Shown piece by piece: positions 1 through 9,733 of a stretch of 64,000 bases of DNA. Source of the stretch: Tolypothrix bouteillei VB521301. Its GTDB lineage: Bacteria > Cyanobacteriota > Cyanobacteriia > Cyanobacteriales > Nostocaceae. Within the stretch, counting starts at the first letter, position 1. Every line of letters begins with the position of its first letter. The notes beneath the pieces are model-generated. The model ran no database searches. It was not told where the DNA came from and saw only the letters and a list, made by a program, of their open reading frames with translations. The translations under genes and the position numbers were made by a program. The stretch covers positions 3,816,452-3,880,451 of the forward strand of contig NZ_JHEG04000001.1 in NCBI RefSeq assembly GCF_000760695.4. Reading direction: 5' to 3'.

Positions 1-1
1 A

Positions 2-2728
2 GTGCAAGTCTTTACAGCAGTGGGAGTTACCGGATGGCTGTCGCTACGCAACGGTCAAAAAGCCGTTAACGACGTTGCGACTCAATTGAGAAGTGAAACA
101 AGCCAACGCATTAAACACCAGATTCTGACTTACTTGGATGAACCCCATAAGATGAATGAAGTGGTGGCTTCTAGTATCAAAAGCTGGCAAATTAACAGAA
201 CTGACTATTCTGAATTAGAGCGTTACTTATGGTATTTAGTGCAACAAGACATAGTGAACTTTATTCAATTTAGTAGTGTTCAAGGAGAATCTGTTGGAGT
301 TGAACGTGAAGTTGATGGTGAAATTGTTCTCAAATATAAAGACCAAAAAACTGCCCCAAAAAGAAACGTTTATCAGCTCGACAATCAAGGTAGAAGAATT
401 AAGTTGATTGAAGCCCTAGACTACGACTCGCGGACTCGACCTTGGTATAAAGCGGCGGTGAAAGTAGGGAAACCAATTTGGAGTGAGTTTTTTAAGCGCG
501 TGAGTCATTCATCTGTAGCGATTTCTTTGAACAATCCCGTATACAGTGACACAGGTCAGATCCTTGGAGTTGTGAACAACTTATTTGATATAAAGCAAAT
601 TCATCGCTTCCTGCGAGAGATCGAGATAGGTCGTATGGGACAAACTTTTATTATCGAACGATCTGGGAATTTGGTAGCTAGTTCGGTTATCAAAGAATCG
701 TTTGCCATTCAAGGAAAAGAGCTAGAGAGAATTGAAGCCAAGAATGCTAACAATCCCATAATTCGCGCTACAGCCCGGTCGTTACAAAAGTCTGTAGGAA
801 ACCTCAATACCATCACCAGTAGCCGACAGATAGATTTTATCTTTAATGGCGAACGACAATTCGTGCAAGTGGTTCCTTTACAAGATGGTCGGGGAATTGA
901 CTGGCTTATTGTGGTTGTGGTACCCGAATCGGACTTTATGGAACGCATCAATAACAATACCCGCACTACGATTTTTTTGTGTTTGGGAGCTTTAGTGCTA
1001 GCTTCTGTATTTGGTGTTTTCACCTCTCGTTGGATTAGCCGTCCTATTTTGCGCTTGAAAAAAGCTTCTGCTGCTATAGCCAAGGGGAATTTAGACCAAA
1101 AAGTAGAGGTAGGAAACATAGCAGAATTGGGCATATTGTCAACTTCTTTTAACCAAATGGCACAACAGCTACGTGAATCCTTCCGTGCTTTAGAAAAGAC
1201 GAATCAGGAACTAGAAGCGCGAGTGGATGAGCGAACTGTGGAACTCAAAGCAGCTAAAGAAGCTGCAGATAAGGCTAATCAAGCCAAAAGCGAATTTTTG
1301 ACAAATATGAGCCACGAACTCCGTACTCCATTAAATGGCATTTTAGGATATGCACAAATTTTGCGTCGTTCGGAAGCTTTAACGGAAAAAGGTCGTAAGG
1401 GAATTGAAATTATTTATCAGTGCGGTTCTCATTTGTTAACTTTAATTAATGATGTTTTAGACCTTTCAAAAATTGAAGCTCAGAAAATGGAGCTTTATCC
1501 AAATAATTTTCATTTTTTATCCTTTTTAGAAGGTGTTGTAGAAATTTGTCGTCTTCGTGCGGAGCAAAAAGGTATTACATTTATTTATCACGCAGATGCC
1601 CATCTTCCACAAAGTATTAATGCTGATGAGAAACGATTGCGTCAGGTTTTAATTAATCTACTGGGTAATGCTGTAAAGTTTACTGATACGGGAGGAGTAA
1701 CTTTTAGTGTTTCTGTTTTGAAAAACTATGAAATGACCCAACAAGACGCTGTTCAAAATTCACCTACAAAACTTATAACTAGGATAGTTCGGTTTCAAGT
1801 TCAAGACACGGGAGTTGGTTTACAAGAAGAACAATTGCAGAAAATCTTTGTACCTTTTGAACAAGTGGGTGATATAAAAAAGCAGTCGGAAGGTACGGGT
1901 TTGGGTTTACCTATTAGCAACAGGATTGTATCACTTATGGGTAGCACTTTGAAAGTAGAAAGTGAATTGGGCAAGGGCAGTACTTTCTGGTTTGATGTAG
2001 AGTTGCAAGAATCACAGGATTGGTTGGTGGGAGCGAGAGTAACTCTCTACGGTACAATTGCTGGTTATCAAGGAGCAAAACGAAAAGTTCTAATTGTAGA
2101 TGACAAATGGGAAAACCGCTCTGTTATTATTAATATGTTAGAACCAATTGGTTTTGAAGTCGCTGAAGCGAGTGATGGAGAACAAGGTTTAGAGAAAGCT
2201 AAAATTTTGCAGCCTGACGTAATTATAACTGATTTAGTCATGCCAGTCATGCATGGCTTTGAGTTACTCAAGCAGTTACAGCAATCTCCAGAACTGAAAA
2301 ATATTGTCGCGATCGCATCCTCAGCTAGTGTATTCGATACCGATCTGTTCAAGAGTATGGAAGCGGGTGCTAGTGAATTTTTACCGAAGCCCGTTCAGGC
2401 TGATATGTTGTTAGCAATGCTTGGCAAACATCTGCAATTGGAATGGGTTTATCAAGAGCAACAACAAGACAATTTAAGGAAAAATGAAACATCAAAAAAT
2501 TCTCAAGTCTATCCTTGTGAAATTGAACTACCACAAGCAAATATACTCGCGCAACTCTACGAATTATCTCAAAAAGGAGATTTTGATGAACTCACAGCAA
2601 TAGCTGAAACGCTCAAACAACAAGATACCAAGTACGTTCCGTTTACTGACAAGTTAATTGAATTAGCAGAGGCTTGTCAAGTGAAACAAGTTCAGGAATT
2701 TCTCGGACAATATTTTACAAATAACTAA
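2..2728 (+). CDS. Hybrid sensor histidine kinase (Cache-HAMP-HisKA-HATPase-REC), 5' end outside the window
   Basis: Membrane-bound two-component sensor that would autophosphorylate on His and pass phosphate to its own receiver. A periplasmic Cache-type sensor (about residues 25-300) is followed by a membrane segment (about 319-342), HAMP, and a short coiled coil. The phosphoacceptor His lies in [12 protein letters not shown] (codon at 1313). The ATPase domain shows the N box [16 protein letters not shown] and GTGLGLP. A C-terminal REC domain has the phospho-Asp in IITDLVMP, and a short helical tail follows. The frame is open to the window edge. The first residues match residue 15 onward of the GGDEF-EAL protein at 49459-52458, so a signal-anchor of roughly 14 or more residues is missing and the apparent GTG at 2 is probably not the start. 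It precedes another kinase by about 50 bases, so the two are likely co-transcribed. The ligand is unknown. Confidence 0.93.
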   Translation: MQVFTAVGVTGWLSLRNGQKAVNDVATQLRSETSQRIKHQILTYLDEPHKMNEVVASSIKSWQINRTDYSELERYLWYLVQQDIVNFIQFSSVQGESVGVEREVDGEIVLKYKDQKTAPKRNVYQLDNQGRRIKLIEALDYDSRTRPWYKAAVKVGKPIWSEFFKRVSHSSVAISLNNPVYSDTGQILGVVNNLFDIKQIHRFLREIEIGRMGQTFIIERSGNLVASSVIKESFAIQGKELERIEAKNANNPIIRATARSLQKSVGNLNTITSSRQIDFIFNGERQFVQVVPLQDGRGIDWLIVVVVPESDFMERINNNTRTTIFLCLGALVLASVFGVFTSRWISRPILRLKKASAAIAKGNLDQKVEVGNIAELGILSTSFNQMAQQLRESFRALEKTNQELEARVDERTVELKAAKEAADKANQAKSEFLTNMSHELRTPLNGILGYAQILRRSEALTEKGRKGIEIIYQCGSHLLTLINDVLDLSKIEAQKMELYPNNFHFLSFLEGVVEICRLRAEQKGITFIYHADAHLPQSINADEKRLRQVLINLLGNAVKFTDTGGVTFSVSVLKNYEMTQQDAVQNSPTKLITRIVRFQVQDTGVGLQEEQLQKIFVPFEQVGDIKKQSEGTGLGLPISNRIVSLMGSTLKVESELGKGSTFWFDVELQESQDWLVGARVTLYGTIAGYQGAKRKVLIVDDKWENRSVIINMLEPIGFEVAEASDGEQGLEKAKILQPDVIITDLVMPVMHGFELLKQLQQSPELKNIVAIASSASVFDTDLFKSMEAGASEFLPKPVQADMLLAMLGKHLQLEWVYQEQQQDNLRKNETSKNSQVYPCEIELPQANILAQLYELSQKGDFDELTAIAETLKQQDTKYVPFTDKLIELAEACQVKQVQEFLGQYFTNN

Positions 2729-2778
2729 TTTTAAAAAAATTTTGCTTTATTTTCGAGTTTTTGATAATTTTTTTATTT

Positions 2779-4098
2779 ATGACAAACCATGTAACAGAGG
2801 AATTTATTCTCATTATAGATGATAATCCCACAAATTTATCTGTTTTAAAGCAAGCTTTAAAAAATGTTGGGTTGAAAATACGGTTAGCCGCCGATGGGGA
2901 CAGTGCTATTAAGCAAATCAAGCAAGAACCGCCAGTCTTGATTCTTCTAGACGTGGAAATGCCTGGAATTAATGGTTTTGAAACCTGTTATTTGTTAAAA
3001 GCCGATCCTTTGACTCAAGGAATTCCCATAATTTTTATGACAGCTTTGGCTCATACAGAGAATAAAGTCAAAGGGTTGTCTTTAGGAGCGGTGGACTATA
3101 TTACTAAACCTTTTGAAGAAGAAGAGGTGATAGCACGAGTCAAAGCCCAGTTGCAATTGCAAAAACTGCAGAAATCTCTTGAGGAAAAGAACTTTCAATT
3201 AACGCAATTAACTCAAGAGTTGGAGCAAAGAGTTGTAGAACGTAGCGCAGCTTTACAAAAGGCGCAAGTACAACTCGTACAACAGGAAAAATTATCCATG
3301 TTGGGTCAGTTAGTTGCAGGAGTCGCCCACGAACTCAACAATCCTATTAGTTGTATTATCAGCAATCTTGCTCCCGCAAACCACTATTTTGCTTCTCTGA
3401 CTAAAGTTGTAAAACTTTACCAACAATATTGCCCGGAAATACCAGAGCTACAGCAAGCACTAGAAGCAGAGGACATTGAGTTTGTGATTGAGGATTTTCA
3501 GAAACTGCTGAATTCGATGGAATTGAGTAGCGATCGCATTAAAGATATTTCCGTATCCTTACGAAACTTCTCGCGATTGGATGTCAGGACAAAAGTTCCT
3601 ACAAATTTGCATTTGGGGTTAGACAGCACTCTCGTTATTTTAAGACATCGCTTAAAAGCTAGAGATAGTCGTCCGGAAATTCAAGTCATCAGACAGTATG
3701 ACAACTTACCAGAAGTCAAGTGTTATCCAGGACAAATCAATCAAGTGTTTATGAATTTACTGGCTAATGCCATTGACGCAGTTGAGGAATGCTTTGACAG
3801 CGAAGGTACAAATGAAGATGCTCAATGTAAAACTCAGCCAAGTATCAGTATTTTAACCGAACAACCTGATGAGAAAAAAGTAAGAATTTGTATTACCGAT
3901 AATGGTAAAGGAATGACAGAAGAAGTCAAGCAGCAAATTTTTGCACCAATGTTTACCACCAAACCGATGAGTAAGGGAACGGGTTTAGGTTTATCGATCG
4001 CTTATCAAATTGTTGTAGAGCGACATGGCGGTCAACTTAGTTTTGAGTCTAAATGGGGAGAGGGTACTAAGTTTTCCATTGAACTACCACTTGTCTGA
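2779..4098 (+). CDS. Response regulator-histidine kinase hybrid (REC-HisKA-HATPase)
   Basis: Soluble signalling protein with an N-terminal receiver (about residues 8-125; phospho-Asp in ILLDVEMPG, Lys in YITKPF). A coiled coil follows, then a kinase core with the His in GVAHELNNPISC, the N box MNLLANAID, DNGKGM, and GTGLGLSIAYQ. This REC-then-kinase order is common in cyanobacteria, where such proteins act as second kinases fed by an upstream hybrid kinase. I chose the ATG at 2779 rather than the in-frame TTG at 2761, because the TTG would add six hydrophobic residues ahead of a normal REC start. It begins 50 bases after the preceding kinase gene on the same strand, so a phosphorelay between the two is likely but inferred. 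Confidence 0.92.
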   Translation: MTNHVTEEFILIIDDNPTNLSVLKQALKNVGLKIRLAADGDSAIKQIKQEPPVLILLDVEMPGINGFETCYLLKADPLTQGIPIIFMTALAHTENKVKGLSLGAVDYITKPFEEEEVIARVKAQLQLQKLQKSLEEKNFQLTQLTQELEQRVVERSAALQKAQVQLVQQEKLSMLGQLVAGVAHELNNPISCIISNLAPANHYFASLTKVVKLYQQYCPEIPELQQALEAEDIEFVIEDFQKLLNSMELSSDRIKDISVSLRNFSRLDVRTKVPTNLHLGLDSTLVILRHRLKARDSRPEIQVIRQYDNLPEVKCYPGQINQVFMNLLANAIDAVEECFDSEGTNEDAQCKTQPSISILTEQPDEKKVRICITDNGKGMTEEVKQQIFAPMFTTKPMSKGTGLGLSIAYQIVVERHGGQLSFESKWGEGTKFSIELPLV

Positions 4099-4281
4099 AG
4101 GATGTGGATTTCTCATCCGACCTATTAGGCAAAGTGGTAGCGAAACTAAACGAAACCTTTGAGCGTGTTGAGTTTCGTTCATCAATGCTAGCTACGAAAT
4201 CGTCAGATTTTAGTGGTTTCAACTAACCAGTATTCTAATTAACAACGGATTTCAAAAGACAGAGCTATCAATGCTCCTGAG

Positions 4282-4320
4282 AAACACATCCTAATTGAGT
4301 AAAGGGAAAATGTGTTTTTT
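4282..4320 (+). terminator. Possible rho-independent terminator after the kinase pair
   Basis: An 8-base inverted repeat, AAACACAT (4282-4289) with ATGTGTTT (4310-4317), runs into a T tract on the plus strand. The loop is long (20 bases), which weakens the call. It lies in the 342-base gap 4099-4440. That gap also holds an 8-base hairpin (AACGAAAC/GTTTCGTT, 4149-4179) without a T run, and I see nothing else in it. Confidence 0.4.
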
Positions 4321-4440
4321 AGGATCGTAGTCACCCATAGAACTTATAAATTCATGACTTTAGATACAGGTAAGTGTTTTTAACAAGTGAGATAATGATT
4401 ATAAATAGTTTTCATTCTGCAAGAAAAAGGCTTAATATAT

Positions 4441-4839
4441 ATGGTCATCCGGTTTCCGATAATCGCTGCTACCTTTATAGCTACCAGCCTTAGTGTAGGT
4501 ACACTTTTTAGCTTTGCTGATTCGGCTTCTGCTCAAAGCACAATCACTTGTGAAAGCCGCAATAATCAGAGGAATACTTGTTCGATCGATACACGAGGTC
4601 GTGTTAGGTTTGTTAGGCAATTATCCGATCGTAGTTGTAGGGGAAATTGGGGCTATAGTAGAAACCGTATTTGGGTGAGGAATGGTTGTCGAGCAGAGTT
4701 TTCCGTAAGCGAGCCCAGATACGACAGAAATGATAGATACGACAGAAATGGTAGATACGATAGAAATGGTAGATACGATAGAAATGATAGATACGATAGA
4801 AATGATAGATACGACAGAAATGATAGATACCGCAGATAG
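4441..4839 (+). CDS. Secreted DUF3011-type protein with Arg/Asp/Tyr-rich repeat tail
   Basis: 132 residues. An N-terminal signal peptide (hydrophobic stretch after MVIRF, Ala-rich cleavage region ending near SASAQS) precedes a small Cys-containing domain, about residues 36-90. Its pattern of ITCES...RNTC..., an SDRSCRGNWGY stretch, an IWVRNGCRAEF stretch and four cysteines fits DUF3011, a family of exported proteins of unknown role. The tail is six near-perfect RYDRN(D/G) hexapeptides plus RYRR, encoded by an 18-base tandem repeat. The tail has strongly alternating charge and would be disordered or bind polyanions; that is inference. It stands alone, with no obvious operon partner. Confidence 0.75.
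   Translation: MVIRFPIIAATFIATSLSVGTLFSFADSASAQSTITCESRNNQRNTCSIDTRGRVRFVRQLSDRSCRGNWGYSRNRIWVRNGCRAEFSVSEPRYDRNDRYDRNGRYDRNGRYDRNDRYDRNDRYDRNDRYRR
4717..4836 (+). repeat. 18-bp tandem repeat in the DUF3011 gene
   Basis: Six consecutive 18-base units starting AGATACGA, differing at one or two positions, then a partial unit. Each encodes RYDRND or RYDRNG. The unit length keeps frame, so copy number can change without breaking the protein. Confidence 0.9.
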
Positions 4840-4989
4840 GCAGAACGATGACGTTTTTATAGTATCAGCTTCCCAAATTCGAGCGTCAATTGCATCTTGT
4901 TTGTACTCCTTTTGAGTTTGCTGATATTTGAGGTAAGCCCTGAAAGAGTCACTTTGCGATCGCCGACCTATTAAAGTTGGTTGAATTGG

Positions 4990-5985
4990 TTACAGGTCAA
5001 AAATTGCGGTGATAGGTGCGTGGTCAGAACCCGGTTTTCCCCGTCTTAAATTTGGATCGTTGTTGATGGAAGAGAGCGCATTTATAACATCGACATGACT
5101 GTCTACTGTTGGTAATTTGCGAGGTTCACCCGGTAGTAGCTCTTGACTGACAAAGATATGATCGATTAGCTCTTTGTTGCTTTGATTAATCCGGGAGTAT
5201 CGCCGCTCCTCAGAAATTAGAGAAGCTAAGTTAAATAATCTGGTGTCATCTCCTTCATCTAGACGATTAAACCCATTTGTACCTATCTCGCTACCACTTG
5301 GACCTTGGAGAATTTGGGTTGTAGCAGCAGATGGGACATCGTTCATATCTCCCAAGACGATCAGACCCTCGGTGCTATTCTTTTCCAATAACTCATTTGC
5401 TTTGACACGCAATGCGACAGCTTCTGCTGTTCTCTTTAAAAGTGCCAATCCAGCAACTCGGCTGCGCTCATTTTCATCTGTAGGCGTAAATCGTGGCTGG
5501 TTTGCGGTTGAAGGAAAAGTCAACAGTTTAGATTTCAAATGAGCATTGATAAGATGAACGGGAAAATCTACTTTGGGTTTGACAAGAATGCGGAGAGAAC
5601 CCCGACTCATACGAGTCGTTTCAGTTATGGTATCTTCAGACTCTTGAGAGAGTATTTTGATGAGGCTACCTTCAGGAAAATCTACTATGTCCTCATGCTC
5701 CTCAACTTCCAATTTTGAAAGAAAAGCAACACGGATTCCACGCGGATCTGGAAATTCAGATATGCGTGTGTGTGGATAGCGCCCCTGAAGTCGTGCTACA
5801 AGATCGTCAAATGCTTCCAAATCACCAATCTCTTGAACAGCCAATACATGAGGATCTAGAGCCAAAATCGCGTCAGCTAAGCTTTTCAGCTTTTGCGTGT
5901 ACTCTTGTTGGGTTCTGGGACCAAATTCACTGCCAACGCGAAATAAATTCTCTACATTCCAAGTCATGACTTTAAATAATGTCAT
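4990..5985 (-). CDS. Endonuclease/exonuclease/phosphatase-family protein
   Basis: 331 residues spanning one EEP (DNase I-like) fold. The fold's signature stretches are in order: MTWNVENLF at the N terminus (Asn metal ligand), AVQEIGDL (catalytic Glu), a central LINAHLKSK (His), GDMNDVPS (Asp/Asn) and the C-terminal GSDHAPITAIFDL (Asp-His pair). No signal peptide is evident, so it is probably cytoplasmic. Possible substrates are nucleic acids, phosphoinositides or nucleotides; the sequence does not decide. The start MTLFKVMTW could also be the internal Met seven residues in. It is monocistronic, with its promoter in the AT-rich gap 5986-6416. Confidence 0.85.
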   Translation of the reverse strand: MTLFKVMTWNVENLFRVGSEFGPRTQQEYTQKLKSLADAILALDPHVLAVQEIGDLEAFDDLVARLQGRYPHTRISEFPDPRGIRVAFLSKLEVEEHEDIVDFPEGSLIKILSQESEDTITETTRMSRGSLRILVKPKVDFPVHLINAHLKSKLLTFPSTANQPRFTPTDENERSRVAGLALLKRTAEAVALRVKANELLEKNSTEGLIVLGDMNDVPSAATTQILQGPSGSEIGTNGFNRLDEGDDTRLFNLASLISEERRYSRINQSNKELIDHIFVSQELLPGEPRKLPTVDSHVDVINALSSINNDPNLRRGKPGSDHAPITAIFDL

Positions 5986-6416
5986 GTTTTCTCCAGATAT
6001 TGCAGATAGATTTTGCTATGGAATGGTCTAGTTTATCTAACAGCGGACTTAATCTAAGTAGATGGATGTGAAAAAACCTAACTTTGTAAAGAAGTTGTTA
6101 ATTGTTAGTAGTTTAGAGAACAGATGAATGAGTAGTGCATCTCAAATCTTACTTTAATTATTGTTTTTATGTTAAAACAATAACAAACAAATGAATTGTT
6201 ACTGATTTGCTTAGAAAAAGCAAGTGTATTAATACTTTCTTTAGAAGTAGGTCTACAAGCTAGTAATTTTCAGCTATAGCGGAATTAAATCTATTAGACT
6301 TCACTCTATTTTGTCACCAGTCTTAAGTTCAGATTAAATCTAAGTAAAAGATTAGGTATTAACTAGACTTAAGGTTAGGTCAATCAGTCGAGCACAAATT
6401 ACATCGATTCTGGCTG
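5986..6416. other. Intergenic gap, no gene seen
   Basis: About 430 AT-rich bases upstream of the nuclease gene and downstream of the minus-strand pentapeptide gene. I see no ORF with protein-like composition, no strong hairpin with a T run and no repeat. It should hold the nuclease gene promoter. Confidence 0.5.
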
Positions 6417-7544
6417 CTACTCGCATCCCAACTTTGGTAAAGCGTTTGTTGTTGGTGTGAATTCGGACGTCTCTAGTAGTGTTGGTAAGGAGTTAGCTTG
6501 AACCCCAAATTGCTGAAGCTGCTTTGGGAATGCATAGGTTTCCCCGTTGGGTAAAATAGCCCCTCTTAAGTCCGCACCAGTAAAGTTGGCTTTTCGTAAG
6601 TCCGCACCACTTAGGTTAGCACCGCTGAGATTGGCATTAGTAAAGTTGGCTTCTTGCAAGTTCGCATTACTTAAATCCGCCCCACTGAAGCAAACATTTT
6701 TTAAAATGGCATTTATGAGAATGGCACTTTTTAGACAGGTATTTGGCAAGAAGCGATCGCTAAGGTTAGCATTGCTCAGGTCAGCACAGTATAGTTGTAC
6801 TCCCGTGTCAGCAAAATCTTCTAAAAAAGTTGCATTCTTGATTTTCTTGATGATGCGACAGTCGGTTACACTTAAGTTGGCATTGCTTAAGTTGGCGTAG
6901 CCCAATTTAGCACCTTTGAGCTTGACATTACTTAGGTTTGCATAACTTAAGTCAGCTAGCTCCAAGTTCAACTCACTTATAAGTTCTGCATCGCTTAAAA
7001 AGCGGATCACACGCCCTTTACGTTCTCCATCTTGATTCAGCCTGCGAAGCATTGATAGCGTGCATGCACGGGAAGCATCGAGTAACGCATTGAGCTTGGG
7101 GTCTTTAAAGTCTGTTGTTTCTAATTTTTTAGTCATCAACAGTTTCAATTCTTTATCTATCAACAGCTCTGATATATGCTTAAAATAACCAAGCACAGCC
7201 TCTTCACGGGAATTGGTATCTACCTGTTCGTGTTCGCTACGTTGAAATTGGTAAAGCACAATCGGAATTGCGAGTGTACCAACTAACCCCAACCAGTCCC
7301 AAAGAGTTTTGGCTGATTGTTCGTGCTCAGTTGTCTCTGTAAGCTTGATAATTTTTCCATCTTTAGGATTTATAACTTCCTTTGTTGTCACTGATTTATT
7401 CGAGTCCGGTCCAAATCCAATCCAATTAACCCGATATAACTCAGGAAGAATTGCAATAGCTCCAGCAATAGCAAGTCCTATCAAAAGTTTTTGCTTCGTC
7501 AGCCAAATTGGCTTCTTCTGATTCTGCGTCTTGTCTGGGTTCAT
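6417..7544 (-). CDS. Membrane-anchored pentapeptide-repeat protein
   Basis: 375 residues. A short cytoplasmic N terminus is followed by a membrane segment (about residues 19-34) and a second hydrophobic stretch (about 85-101). A linker with EHEQVDTNSREEAVLGYF follows, then two blocks of pentapeptide repeats of the A(D/N)LSX type (about 195-345), which form a right-handed beta helix. The repeat blocks are separated by a less regular stretch around CRIIKKIKNATFLEDFAD. Proteins of this design are abundant in cyanobacteria and mostly uncharacterised. The plus-strand frame opposite the repeats is an artefact of the repeat composition. Confidence 0.88.
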   Translation of the reverse strand: MNPDKTQNQKKPIWLTKQKLLIGLAIAGAIAILPELYRVNWIGFGPDSNKSVTTKEVINPKDGKIIKLTETTEHEQSAKTLWDWLGLVGTLAIPIVLYQFQRSEHEQVDTNSREEAVLGYFKHISELLIDKELKLLMTKKLETTDFKDPKLNALLDASRACTLSMLRRLNQDGERKGRVIRFLSDAELISELNLELADLSYANLSNVKLKGAKLGYANLSNANLSVTDCRIIKKIKNATFLEDFADTGVQLYCADLSNANLSDRFLPNTCLKSAILINAILKNVCFSGADLSNANLQEANFTNANLSGANLSGADLRKANFTGADLRGAILPNGETYAFPKQLQQFGVQANSLPTLLETSEFTPTTNALPKLGCE

Positions 7545-7696
7545 GAGAGATAATTTTAAAAGTATATGGTTATATCCATGATTAAAGTTCCCAATTTCTG
7601 ACAGATAATATCAAATTTAGTTAATGAGTTATTTAAGCTCACGCAAAGGCGCACTTGTTGCGAAGATCTTCTTAGCATCTTTGCGTGACATAATTT

Positions 7697-8728
7697 TTAT
7701 AGAGATTGAGAGCATCCTAATGTAGTGTCAAGAAAAGCTTGATGCAATCCAATAACACTTTGCGTCACTTCATCTGGTTTGTTGGGATGGGGTGCATTGT
7801 TAAAGACAGTTGCTAACTCTTCCACCGCACGGTGTGCTAGTGGTATCCATTTGTTCACCCATTGTTGAAGTAACTGTTGATTCTCAGAGCGGTGTTCAAT
7901 AGCGTATTTCACGAGTGCTTGCGTCCAATCCCGACTTCGCTGACTGTCAAGAGCCAAATCGCCGTTTATATATGTCAGCAGGCGATCGCCATTCAGTTCA
8001 GCGAGTTTACCAAGTTCATTCAGCATCAACTCATCATACAAGGGCTTGGCTACCAAATTTAGTCCTGCAAAAGCTTCTCCCCAATCGTATGTGACTAATA
8101 ATTTTTCTAAAAACTCGCGCATGGGTTGCCAAACAGAGTCTTCTTCCCAAATAAGACGCGTTTTTTCACTAGAAGCCAAATCTGGATTGTGAACTAGGGA
8201 AAGTGCTTTTGTGCGGTAAGCACTGCGTTGTATGCGCCTGCATTCATCTGCTCCTTGAAAATGAACCATATTGCTAATATAAGCTGAAGGTGCCATTTGC
8301 CCAATATATTGGGCGACCATTTGCAGGACATGAGTGGAAAAACGAGAGGGAATATAAAGCCTTTCTAGAATTTCTACCCAGTTCTTACTCAGATGCGTAT
8401 CGCTATCTTTGCGCTCAAATTCATCAATTAAATTATCAATGTATGTTTCGCGCTCTTTTTGTTGTTGAATATAGCTGCGATATGTTAATTGAAAAGGATC
8501 GCGAAAGTTTTCCCAATCATCCACCTGAAATGGAGAGCCTTCACGGTACTTTAAGTACCAATTGTTAATAGGAACGTTTGGGTCTATTTCAAAAGGAGCT
8601 GGTTCGCGTCGAAAATGATAGTGTAGTTTATGAGTAACAATTTCATATTCACTGGGAATTCGTTGTAACTCACCAAACAAGCTCCAAGTACGACGTTTTC
8701 TTCTCTGTGACTTTCGTTGACTTGACAT
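7697..8728 (-). CDS. tmoE: Toluene/alkene monooxygenase hydroxylase beta subunit (TmoE-like)
   Basis: 343 residues, close to the usual 320-340 for the non-catalytic beta subunit of the (alpha-beta-gamma)2 hydroxylase of soluble bacterial multicomponent monooxygenases. Family stretches are readable across the whole length: RRTWSLFGEL and PSEYEIVTHKLHYHF at the N terminus, DPFQLTYRSY, YIGQMAPSAYISN in the middle, AYRTKALSL, and FDWGEAF-like YDWGEAFAGLNLVAKP. It is the last gene of a five-gene minus-strand run, starting 9 bases after tmoD ends, which argues for one transcript. It carries no metal site of its own. It should dock to TmoA and complete the hydroxylase core. Confidence 0.93.
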   Translation of the reverse strand: MSSQRKSQRRKRRTWSLFGELQRIPSEYEIVTHKLHYHFRREPAPFEIDPNVPINNWYLKYREGSPFQVDDWENFRDPFQLTYRSYIQQQKERETYIDNLIDEFERKDSDTHLSKNWVEILERLYIPSRFSTHVLQMVAQYIGQMAPSAYISNMVHFQGADECRRIQRSAYRTKALSLVHNPDLASSEKTRLIWEEDSVWQPMREFLEKLLVTYDWGEAFAGLNLVAKPLYDELMLNELGKLAELNGDRLLTYINGDLALDSQRSRDWTQALVKYAIEHRSENQQLLQQWVNKWIPLAHRAVEELATVFNNAPHPNKPDEVTQSVIGLHQAFLDTTLGCSQSL

Positions 8729-8737
8729 GATAATTCT

Positions 8738-9022
8738 CTAATTTTCTAAATACCAAACAATCTCTTCTTCTCCAGATTTAATGCGTCCTGCAAAAGTCGC
8801 TAAAGTATGCTCTAGTTGTGAAAGCGGACAGGAACGACCAAGAATTGCTTCTAAAGTTTTGCGAGTTACTCTGCAATATTTTTCAGTATGAATGCGGATG
8901 TAACCTCCACGGTCATCGACATATACAAAAGTATCTGGATTATCACGTTCAATAGCTGCAATCAAGGCTTCTGCTATCTCGCTGTGGCGGATAACAGGAC
9001 CAACGAGTTTCGTTGACATCAT
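8738..9022 (-). CDS. tmoD: Monooxygenase effector/coupling protein (TmoD-like)
   Basis: 94 residues. This cofactor-free regulatory protein binds over the diiron site of the hydroxylase and tunes oxygen activation and product selectivity. Recognisable features are VGPVIRHSE near the N terminus, DDRGGYIRIHTE, RVTRKTLEAILGR, and the C-terminal TFAGRIKSGEEEIVWYL, which corresponds to the SFAGQI region of T4MO TmoD. Either of two adjacent Met codons may be the start. It lies 15 bases after tmoC and 9 before tmoE, the usual A-B-C-D-E order. Confidence 0.92.
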   Translation of the reverse strand: MMSTKLVGPVIRHSEIAEALIAAIERDNPDTFVYVDDRGGYIRIHTEKYCRVTRKTLEAILGRSCPLSQLEHTLATFAGRIKSGEEEIVWYLEN

Positions 9023-9037
9023 AACATTCCTGAAAAA

Positions 9038-9400
9038 TTAGACTTTAAAAAACGTTTTTTCAGTGTTTTCTCCTTGTGGTATACCAATATAAATTTCATT
9101 GCTTTCAACTTTGATTGCATAAGCAAGTAATTGACAATTTTCGGGATTTATACCTTTGCCTGAAGCAGCGTCAAATTTCCACAAATGTGCGCGACATTCG
9201 ATCTCTTTGCCATCAAAATTCCCCTCACTGAGAGGAATTTTTTGATGGGGACACCTACTTTGATAAGCTTGAAGGTGACCTCCCAAGCAATGTACTAATA
9301 AAATATCTTGTCCATCAACTTCGACATCAAGCATTTCGCCTTCCCAAATGTCATCATAGCTAACAACTTTAACCCATTTCATGTTGGGGGTCTCACTCAT
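9038..9400 (-). CDS. tmoC: Rieske [2Fe-2S] ferredoxin of the monooxygenase (TmoC-like)
   Basis: 120 residues. It carries electrons to the diiron hydroxylase. The Rieske cluster ligands are complete: Cys50-Pro-His52 and Cys69-Arg-Ala-His72 (SRCPHQKIPLSEG and ECRAHLWKF). The stretch GINPENCQLLAYAIKVE closely resembles the equivalent of T4MO TmoC. Its start overlaps the end of tmoB by 8 bases, which suggests translational coupling. In proteobacterial operons this ferredoxin is reduced by TmoF (FAD and plant-type ferredoxin domains). No such gene is present here, so the electron donor must be encoded elsewhere. Confidence 0.95.
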   Translation of the reverse strand: MSETPNMKWVKVVSYDDIWEGEMLDVEVDGQDILLVHCLGGHLQAYQSRCPHQKIPLSEGNFDGKEIECRAHLWKFDAASGKGINPENCQLLAYAIKVESNEIYIGIPQGENTEKTFFKV

Positions 9401-9641
9401 CGTAAAAAACCTCTATATAATCTTGGGGTTGAATGTTAGCTTGTGCGACTGTTACATGAGATTCAAGCACGCGCTCGTTATGTTTAACTTTCATCGAAGC
9501 TTTTTTGGAAGGAAGCCTTTTGCCAATGACATGATGAGCTACTTTCTGAGCCACTACATCCATTGTGTCTGTATTTTCTACGAACGCAAGGATGAGTGCA
9601 AAGTCGCCCCGAAATCCTGCCATAAGTGGTATTGTTGCCAT
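9393..9641 (-). CDS. tmoB: Toluene/alkene monooxygenase hydroxylase gamma subunit (TmoB-like)
   Basis: 82 residues from the ATG at 9641, giving MATIPLMAGFRGDFAL and matching the 84-residue T4MO TmoB in length. The frame stays open 15 codons further, but that extension is polar and unlike the family. The TmoB pattern is clear: DFALILAFVENTDTMDVVAQKVAHHV, then a short basic loop, then ESHVTVAQANIQPQDYIEVFYDE at the C terminus (broken here for brevity). The small ubiquitin-like gamma subunit packs against TmoA. It follows tmoA by 92 bases, the largest gap in the operon, and overlaps tmoC. Confidence 0.9.
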   Translation of the reverse strand: MATIPLMAGFRGDFALILAFVENTDTMDVVAQKVAHHVIGKRLPSKKASMKVKHNERVLESHVTVAQANIQPQDYIEVFYDE

Positions 9642-9733
9642 AATATTTTTCTTGCTTGACCTGTGATTGGATCTGGAATTCGTCATTCATAATGGCTTAT
9701 CCAATGGCAAATTCCAAATTATGAACTATCCTT

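Noticed and set aside
2761..2778. Earlier TTG start for the second kinase
   Set aside because: It adds only a short hydrophobic extension; the ATG at 2779 fits the receiver domain start.
6547..6900. Plus-strand frame opposite the pentapeptide gene
   Set aside because: It exists only because repeated Ala/Leu/Asn codons leave the reverse strand open; the same effect occurs at 41022-41252.
9484..9690. Alternative minus-strand frame overlapping tmoB
   Set aside because: The tmoB frame matches the known gamma subunit, so this is a shadow.
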